Assembly: GCA_002431865.1 (NCBI GenBank)
Contig: DJEI01000096.1
Location: 1-28,221 of the forward strand
Direction of reading: 5' to 3'
Source of the DNA: Lachnospiraceae bacterium UBA5902
Lineage (GTDB): Bacteria; Bacillota; Clostridia; Lachnospirales; Lachnospiraceae
Length of the DNA: 28,221 bases
Shown here: positions 23,542 through 28,221 of the stretch, in pieces
Layout of the letters: every line of letters starts with the position of its first letter
Numbering within the stretch: the stretch's first letter is position 1
Translations under genes and position numbers: made by a program
The notes under the pieces: generated by a model
The model's input: the letters and a program-made list of their open reading frames with translations, nothing else
What the model was told of the DNA's origin: nothing
The model's database searches: none

Positions 23542-24747
23542 ATGACGAATGAAAGAGATGTGCAGTCAGAACCAGCAGGCAGAAAAAGTAATATCGAAGA
23601 GGAAAATCAGGAGGTCAGTTTTCTGTATCTGAGTGAGCCGGATATGATTGATGCCGGAGTCTTAAATGCCGGACGCTGTGTGGATGTCATGGAGGAAGCA
23701 ATCGGACTTTTGGAGGATGGCGATTTCTTGATGGGCGGACCATACAATGATGAACATGGTCTGATGCTGTATTTCCCGAAGAAATCAAAGATTGCAAACT
23801 TCCCGATCAACAATGCCAGAGACCGTCGGTTTATTGCGATGCCGGCATACCTTGGCGGACGTTTCCATGTTGCAGGGGAGAAGTGGTATGGTTCGAATGG
23901 AAATAACCGGAACAAGGGACTTCCACGCTCGATCCTGATGATGATCCTGAATGACGTGGAAACCGGAAAGCCGCTTGCGTATATGTCGGGGAATCTTCTC
24001 AGCTCCATGCGTACCGGAGCAATGCCGGGACTGGCAACAAAACTGCTTGCCAAAAAGGATGCCAAAGTGCTTGCTTTGATTGGGTGTGGTGTAATCAGTA
24101 AGGCGTGTCTGCGAACGATCATGGCAGTGAAACCGGAGATTGATACGATCAAGATCAAGGGAAGTTCTCTGACCTCGAAGAGTGCGCAGGCGATGAAGGA
24201 ATATGTCAAGAAAAATTATCCGCAGGTAAGCAATGTGATTCTCTGCGCAACTATGGAGGAAGCCATACGAGGCACGGATATTGTGAGTGAGGCAGTTTCC
24301 TGTGAGGAGGGTGCATGGCCGGAGTGTAAGCGGGAATGGATGGATCCGGGTCTGCTTTATATATCGTCGAGTACATTTAATATGGATCAGCGGACGATCA
24401 CCGATCTGAAGAAGGTCATTGATAACTATGGTATGTATGAGAATTATGCGGAAGAAGATGAGATGGGCTACGAAGAAAATGGCAACCGGAAGCACACCGG
24501 ATGCATGGGTGAGGATTTTGTCTATATGGTGGAAGATGGTCTGATCGAGCGGGATTCAATCTCAACGCTGGGAGAGATTATCCGTGGCAAGAAGCCGGGA
24601 CGGGAGTCCGAGGATGAGGTCATATTAGTATCGCTCGAGGGCATGCCAATCGAGGATGTTGCGTGGGCGTATGAATGTTATTGCTATGCGTTGGTGCATG
24701 ATATTGGAACACGGTTGAAGGTGTGGGATACGCCAGCTTCGTTCTAA
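23542..24747 (+). CDS. Ornithine cyclodeaminase/mu-crystallin family protein (copy 2)
   Basis: A 401-residue paralogue of the protein at 14822-15967. Shared stretches include AGVLNAGRCVD, DRRFIAMPAYLGGRF, AGEKWYGSNGNNR, SSMRTGAMPG and GMPIEDVAWAYECY. It has a 20-residue polar extension at the start (SEPAGRKSNIEEENQE). The Rossmann loop here reads IGCGVISK where copy 1 has LGAGVVNR, so cofactor or substrate details may differ. AGGAGAGG precedes ATG 23542. It is the last gene of the transporter unit, 35 bp after potC. The two copies, one in each MerR-type unit, suggest two related steps or a heteromer. Confidence 0.85.
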   Translation: MTNERDVQSEPAGRKSNIEEENQEVSFLYLSEPDMIDAGVLNAGRCVDVMEEAIGLLEDGDFLMGGPYNDEHGLMLYFPKKSKIANFPINNARDRRFIAMPAYLGGRFHVAGEKWYGSNGNNRNKGLPRSILMMILNDVETGKPLAYMSGNLLSSMRTGAMPGLATKLLAKKDAKVLALIGCGVISKACLRTIMAVKPEIDTIKIKGSSLTSKSAQAMKEYVKKNYPQVSNVILCATMEEAIRGTDIVSEAVSCEEGAWPECKREWMDPGLLYISSSTFNMDQRTITDLKKVIDNYGMYENYAEEDEMGYEENGNRKHTGCMGEDFVYMVEDGLIERDSISTLGEIIRGKKPGRESEDEVILVSLEGMPIEDVAWAYECYCYALVHDIGTRLKVWDTPASF

Positions 24748-24813
24748 GATAAAGGAAATTATGAAAAGAAAATGGAATCATTGTTAGAATGATTAATAAA
24801 TGATTAACATAGG

Positions 24814-24854
24814 AAAGTATTGCTTTTGGAATCAGGAAAGCAATACTTTTTTTG
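24814..24854 (+). terminator. Terminator of the transporter operon
   Basis: AAAGTATTGCTTT (24814-24826) pairs perfectly with AAAGCAATACTTT (24837-24849) around a 10-base loop, and the T run continues past the stem. A smaller hairpin, AATCATT/AATGATT (24776-24794), lies just upstream without a T run. Confidence 0.9.
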
Positions 24855-24865
24855 TATGTAGATTG

Positions 24866-24874
24866 TGGTATAAT
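24866..24874 (+). promoter_or_regulatory. Extended -10 promoter of the downstream gene pair
   Basis: TGGTATAAT has the TG extension and TATAAT at 24869-24874, 34 bp before the next start codon. The expected -35 falls in the terminator T run and is weak. Confidence 0.6.
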
Positions 24875-24908
24875 ATAGACAGGTTATTTCGGGAAAGGAG
24901 TTGTTACT

Positions 24909-25685
24909 ATGAATTTATATGAGACAGATGCAGAATTTATGGAGCGCTTTGAGCGGTTTGCGTTCAAGGAGATTGTAAATGAGAAAGGAATGAAGCTGGA
25001 TGATGAGACACGGTATATGTCGATTCTCGCATCTCTGATTGGGTGTCAGGGCGTGGATGCATATAAGGTGATCGTGGCGAAAGCACTGGACAGTGGGTTA
25101 TCGCCTGCGGAGATCAAGGAGATCGTGTATCAGTCCGTGGACTACCTTGGCATGGGCAGAGTCTGGCCATTTCTGGTTGCCACAAATGTAGTTATGGAAG
25201 CAAAGGGAATTGAGCTTCCTCTTCTGGATTCGACAAGAGCCAAGCAGAGCCGACTGGGTATGACCAAACAGGAACGGTTGGAGAAGTCTGCTTCGGATGA
25301 GTCAGAGCCTGCTGGTGCAGGCGGGGAAACTGCTGAGGAGCAGAAGCTTGCAGAACAGGCAGGCATTTTCGAGGAGCATATGAAGGAAGTCTGGAAGGAC
25401 AGTCATATTGATAAATGGCTCAAAGAGAACTATTTCGGTGACAGTTATCCGGGCAGTCGTCTGTCACTTGCAAAGCGCGAACTGATAACCTTTTGTTTCT
25501 TATTCTCGCAGGGTGGCTGTGATATGCAGGTGGTTGCGCATGCAAAGGGTAACATGAAGATCGGAAATGACAAGGAATTGTTGATGCGTGTGATCTCACA
25601 GAGCCTGCCATACATTGGATATCCGAGATGTTTAAACGCAGTGAACTGTGTCAATGAAGCCGAACGACAGATGAAGCAGGAGTAA
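24909..25685 (+). CDS. Carboxymuconolactone-decarboxylase-family (AhpD-like) protein
   Basis: A 258-residue two-domain protein. Residues 30-105 (ILASLIGCQGVDAYKVIVAK, then LSPAEIKEIVYQSVDYLGMG) and residues 185-250 (LAKRELITFCFLFSQGGCDM, then YIGYPRCLNAVN) each match the helical CMD/AhpD fold. An acidic, Ala/Glu-rich linker joins them. The AhpD CxxC redox pair is absent. Double-domain members are common in gut Firmicutes and mostly of unknown function. AAAGGAG precedes ATG 24909. It has its own promoter and is followed 3 bp later by rlmD. Confidence 0.85.
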   Translation: MNLYETDAEFMERFERFAFKEIVNEKGMKLDDETRYMSILASLIGCQGVDAYKVIVAKALDSGLSPAEIKEIVYQSVDYLGMGRVWPFLVATNVVMEAKGIELPLLDSTRAKQSRLGMTKQERLEKSASDESEPAGAGGETAEEQKLAEQAGIFEEHMKEVWKDSHIDKWLKENYFGDSYPGSRLSLAKRELITFCFLFSQGGCDMQVVAHAKGNMKIGNDKELLMRVISQSLPYIGYPRCLNAVNCVNEAERQMKQE

Positions 25686-25688
25686 GTG

Positions 25689-27071
25689 ATGGCGAAGCAG
25701 GGAAGATACAGGCAGAGTGGAGAACAATCCAAGAAGAATATACATGTAAGTGAAAATCAGTATACAGGAAAGAAATCCAAATCGGACAGAAGCAGACATG
25801 TATCATCCAGACAGGCAGAAGAGAAACGTGTAAAATCGTCTATCGAAAAAGACGGGGCAAGCATGAATTATGGAAAGCAGGTATCGGTCAGAAATCAGAA
25901 AAACAGTAATGGGAAGAAAATCTGCCCAATCTCGAAGCAATGCGGAGGTTGCCAGTATATTGACAAGACTTATACAGAACAGTTGAAGATTAAAACCGAT
26001 CAGGTGAAGAAGCTGCTTGCTCCATATGGTTCCGTGGATGAAATTATCGGCATGAAAGAGCCGTATCATTACAGGAACAAGGTCAATGCGGCATTTCAGC
26101 ATAAGCGGAATGGCGAGATTCTGGCAGGTGTGTATGAAGAGGGTACGCACCGGGTATTGTCGGTGGATGATTGCAAGATCGAGAATCGCTTGGCACAGGA
26201 GATTGTGGAGACAATCCGCGGGTTGCTGCGTTCATTTAAGATTACGGTCTACAATGAAGATAGTGGGTATGGATTGCTGCGCCATGTGATGGTCAGAACC
26301 GGACATGCGACTGGAGAAGTTATGGTTGTGCTTGTGACGGCGTCGCCGATCTTCCCATCGAAGAAGAATTTCGCGAAGGCACTTGTCAAGGCGCATCCGC
26401 AGATCACGACGATCGTGCAGAATATCAATGACAAGGATACGAGCATGGTGCTTGGAGAGCGCAATCAGGTGTTGTACGGCAGAGGATTTATCGAGGATAA
26501 GCTGTGTGGGAAGACCTTCAAGATCTCGCCGACAAGCTTCTATCAGGTGAATCCGGTGCAGACCGAAATCCTGTATAACAAGGCGATGGAATATGCAAGC
26601 CTTACCAGCGAAGAGGTTGTTGTGGACGCCTACTGCGGAACGGGTACGATCGGAATCGTGGCAAGTGACCATGCGAAGCAGGTGATTGGCGTCGAACTGA
26701 ACAAGGCGGCTGCGAAGGATGCCATCACGAACGTGAAACGAAACGATTGCAAGAATGTCCGGATCTATGATGGCGATGCGGGTAAATTCATGGTTGGTAT
26801 GGCAGAAGCCGGAACGGATGTGGATGTTGTATTCTTAGATCCGCCGCGAAGTGGCAGTACACCGGAGTTCTTCGATTCCGTCTGCAAGCTGGCACCGAAA
26901 CGGATCGTGTATATCTCCTGTGGACCGGAGAGTCTGGCACGGGATCTGAAATACCTGAGGAGCAAGCGGATGTATCAGGTGGAGAAGATTGCGCTTGTGG
27001 ATTTATTTCCGTGGACGGAACATGTAGAATGTATAACGTGTATACAAAGAAAAAAAGACAACGAAGATTAA
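25689..27071 (+). CDS. rlmD: 23S rRNA (uracil-C5)-methyltransferase, RlmD/TrmA family
   Basis: A 460-residue SAM-dependent methyltransferase of 23S rRNA uracil. Residues 1-75 are a basic, low-complexity extension. CPISKQCGGC (about 79-88) plus a later Cys bind a [4Fe-4S] cluster. DAYCGTGTIGI is the SAM motif, DPPRSG follows, and YISCGPESLARDL holds the catalytic Cys (about 412). ATG 25689 with AGGAG at 25678-25682 was chosen over GTG 25686. The protein ends normally with WTEHVECITCIQRK. The 3' end of this gene (rumA) is a known integration site for conjugative elements in Gram-positive bacteria, and AT-rich mobile-type genes start straight after it. Confidence 0.92.
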   Translation: MAKQGRYRQSGEQSKKNIHVSENQYTGKKSKSDRSRHVSSRQAEEKRVKSSIEKDGASMNYGKQVSVRNQKNSNGKKICPISKQCGGCQYIDKTYTEQLKIKTDQVKKLLAPYGSVDEIIGMKEPYHYRNKVNAAFQHKRNGEILAGVYEEGTHRVLSVDDCKIENRLAQEIVETIRGLLRSFKITVYNEDSGYGLLRHVMVRTGHATGEVMVVLVTASPIFPSKKNFAKALVKAHPQITTIVQNINDKDTSMVLGERNQVLYGRGFIEDKLCGKTFKISPTSFYQVNPVQTEILYNKAMEYASLTSEEVVVDAYCGTGTIGIVASDHAKQVIGVELNKAAAKDAITNVKRNDCKNVRIYDGDAGKFMVGMAEAGTDVDVVFLDPPRSGSTPEFFDSVCKLAPKRIVYISCGPESLARDLKYLRSKRMYQVEKIALVDLFPWTEHVECITCIQRKKDNED

Positions 27072-27103
27072 GCATTAATTCATTAAGCATAATATATTCC
27101 TAT

Positions 27104-27223
27104 ATGGATTATAAAAGGTTAGGACGCAATTCTCATTTTGAAAGAGAAGAAATGCAAGGTTATTCCGATGCATTTATTGATTTGGACGAAGTACCAATAG
27201 TAATCAATGGTAAAAAATTATAA
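27104..27223 (+). CDS. Small unrecognised protein at the element boundary
   Basis: A 39-residue frame from ATG 27104 (MDYKRLGRNSHFEREEMQGY) ending PIVINGKKL. No good ribosome site precedes it; a shorter start at ATG 27152 is possible. The frame runs unbroken from inside rlmD. It is AT-rich like the genes that follow and is closed by a strong terminator, so it may be a small gene of the mobile element or the fragment of one. Confidence 0.4.
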   Translation: MDYKRLGRNSHFEREEMQGYSDAFIDLDEVPIVINGKKL

Positions 27224-27230
27224 GTATATT

Positions 27231-27260
27231 GAGACTGATTCAGTTCAGTCTCTTTTTTTT
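27231..27260 (+). terminator. Terminator after the small boundary frame
   Basis: GAGACTGA (27231-27238) pairs with TCAGTCTC (27245-27252), followed by eight T residues. It separates rlmD and the small frame from the element genes. Confidence 0.88.
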
Positions 27261-27268
27261 ATACTGTG

Positions 27269-27304
27269 ACAAGCTATTTAAGAATAACAAGCAACATAGC
27301 TTGT
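27269..27304 (+). other. Inverted repeat before the element's first operon
   Basis: ACAAGCTA (27269-27276) and TAGCTTGT (27297-27304) are perfect 8-bp inverted arms 20 bp apart. A third ACAAGC half-site lies between them (27287-27292). This could be an operator for the element's regulator or a leader hairpin; it lies in the 76-bp gap before the next gene. Confidence 0.4.
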
Positions 27305-27336
27305 AAGAAAAATACAGAATAAGGAGAAAAAATATT

Positions 27337-27669
27337 ATGTACAAATTATCAATGTTCCAGAAATTTGATTTTGCCGCATGGCAGAATGACAAATCATTTA
27401 TGATTCAGAATGTAAAATACAATCCTAAGAAAGGTTGCGTTTCATTAGATGTAATAATCACAGAAGACTATACTGATTATGGTGATACTTCTGTCAGTAA
27501 TATTTTTGAAAAATTTAAAGTACATCTGATTCGAGATACACAGGAAGAAGATGTTGAGAAGTATCATGTCAGAGATAAAATTGAATTTGTTTCCACAGGT
27601 AAAATTTCTGTGTGGGGTGATTACCAAAGCCAATTATCTGTAGAAGCGGTAGTTGAGGTGAAAGAGTAA
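27337..27669 (+). CDS. Small conjugative-element protein (110 residues)
   Basis: A 110-residue acidic protein with alternating hydrophobic strands (MIQNVKYNPKKGCVSLDVII, then VRDKIEFVSTGKISVWGDYQ). It looks like the small beta-rich proteins that precede the coupling-protein gene in Tn916/ICEBs1-type elements, but I cannot name the family. AAGGAGA precedes ATG 27337. Its stop overlaps the start of the FtsK-like gene (TAATG), indicating one operon. Confidence 0.6.
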   Translation: MYKLSMFQKFDFAAWQNDKSFMIQNVKYNPKKGCVSLDVIITEDYTDYGDTSVSNIFEKFKVHLIRDTQEEDVEKYHVRDKIEFVSTGKISVWGDYQSQLSVEAVVEVKE

Positions 27670-28221
27670 TGCTTATCAGTAAGAGAAAGTATTACCGCAA
27701 TTTTTATATTGCAATGATAATTGCGGTCATATTACTTAAATATGGTGGTATTAAAAAATATACGGCACATGCATTATTATTGGAATCGGTAGAAAGAAAT
27801 TTAATGTCGGTAGGAGCATACATAAAAAAGGAAAATAAGGTATATGTGGAACTGCCAAAAATCAAGATGAAAGATGGGATAATAAAAATCGGTTTAAGCA
27901 ATTTGAAAATAAGGACAATCATTGAAAGATATCTCGATACCTTTTCTACGGCATTACCAGACAGATATATTGTTGAAGATTATTATATTTCACAGAATAA
28001 TGCAGAAGTAATAATTATTTATGAGGATATAAAGGCATATAAACCAGAAGAATATTCACTTGCAGAATATAAACAGAAGATAGAAAGTATGAATCTGCTG
28101 GACTTATATTTTGACAGGAAACATATATTAAATGTTAATGATTATCCACATTTTCTGATAAGTGGTTCTACAGGTTCAGGAAAATCATATTTTGCAAATG
28201 AATTAGTGATACAGGCAATAA
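27669..28221 (+). CDS. FtsK/SpoIIIE-type DNA translocase of a conjugative element (partial)
   Basis: The frame opens at ATG 27669 and runs off the right edge with 184 complete codons. There is one short hydrophobic segment near residues 13-23 (FYIAMIIAVILLKY). A mixed domain follows, then Walker A GSTGSGKS at residues 166-173 preceded by YPHFLISG, as in the Orf21/TcpA/ConQ-type coupling ATPases of Tn916 and ICEBs1 relatives. Such proteins bring the processed element DNA to the conjugation channel. The missing C-terminus would hold Walker B and the DNA-binding end. Confidence 0.8.
   Translation, partial: MLISKRKYYRNFYIAMIIAVILLKYGGIKKYTAHALLLESVERNLMSVGAYIKKENKVYVELPKIKMKDGIIKIGLSNLKIRTIIERYLDTFSTALPDRYIVEDYYISQNNAEVIIIYEDIKAYKPEEYSLAEYKQKIESMNLLDLYFDRKHILNVNDYPHFLISGSTGSGKSYFANELVIQAI

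Noticed and set aside
23785..24495. A 236-codon minus-strand frame
   Set aside because: It is antisense to the second OCD-family gene, low in recognisable content and without initiation signals.
1..28221. tRNA, rRNA or CRISPR arrays
   Set aside because: No cloverleaf, rRNA stretch or regularly spaced palindromic repeat array was found on reading. The only multi-copy repeats are those listed.

Overview
The window looks like a chromosomal stretch of an anaerobic Firmicute, most likely a gut-type Lachnospiraceae. The basis is strong AGGAGG ribosome sites, extended -10 (TGnTATAAT) promoters, an indolepyruvate:ferredoxin oxidoreductase, a class I c-di-GMP riboswitch, an SPKTG sortase-anchored protein and a Tn916/ICE-like module at the right end. 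This assignment rests on gene content only.

Layout. (1) 1-2900: the tail of an upstream gene, an unrecognised protein behind three direct repeats, and a large wall-anchored surface protein. (2) 2900-6770: iorA-iorB-paaK, which makes or activates aryl-acetyl-CoA. The iorA/iorB junction is interrupted by an 89-bp insertion that duplicates the coupled start site and encodes a 30-residue peptide. (3) 6750-7660: a helix-turn-helix remnant, then a probable type III toxin-antitoxin locus (consensus promoter, structured RNA, terminator, ToxN/AbiQ-like toxin). The toxin is split by a frameshift at an A5 run. (4) 7729-8970: a nicotinamidase-like hydrolase, then a c-di-GMP-I riboswitch with terminator ahead of a decayed GAF/receiver signalling gene. 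(5) 8978-24747: the core of the window, an apparent amine or amino-acid-derivative catabolic regulon. A BmrR-type MerR regulator is transcribed leftward. Rightward from it lie a 2Fe-2S protein, an FAD/4Fe-4S protein, a BFD-type 2Fe-2S protein and a DadA/SoxB-type FAD oxidase (together an HcnABC/opine-oxidase-like dehydrogenase), a YqhD-type aldehyde reductase, an ornithine-cyclodeaminase-family protein, an MFS carrier and an amidohydrolase. A second transcription unit follows: a PotD-like lipoprotein, a P-II protein, PotA, PotB, PotC and a second ornithine-cyclodeaminase-family paralogue. (6) 24900-27071: a carboxymuconolactone-decarboxylase-family protein and the rRNA methyltransferase rlmD. 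(7) 27072-28221: AT-rich DNA holding the start of a probable integrative conjugative element, inserted just after rlmD.

How they may work together. Both catabolic units start at promoters with the MerR hallmark of a 19-bp spacer, and both spacers carry the same dyad (TTGGTATnATACCA type). A third copy lies between merR and the first unit. The simplest model is that MerR senses a cationic or aromatic amine and switches on uptake (Pot-like ABC, MFS), hydrolysis of a conjugate (amidohydrolase), oxidation at a C-N bond (the flavoprotein complex), disposal of the aldehyde (YqhD-like reductase) and an OCD-family step. The substrate is unknown. A second copy of the inserted element seen in iorAB lies in the 3' end of the first gene of this operon.
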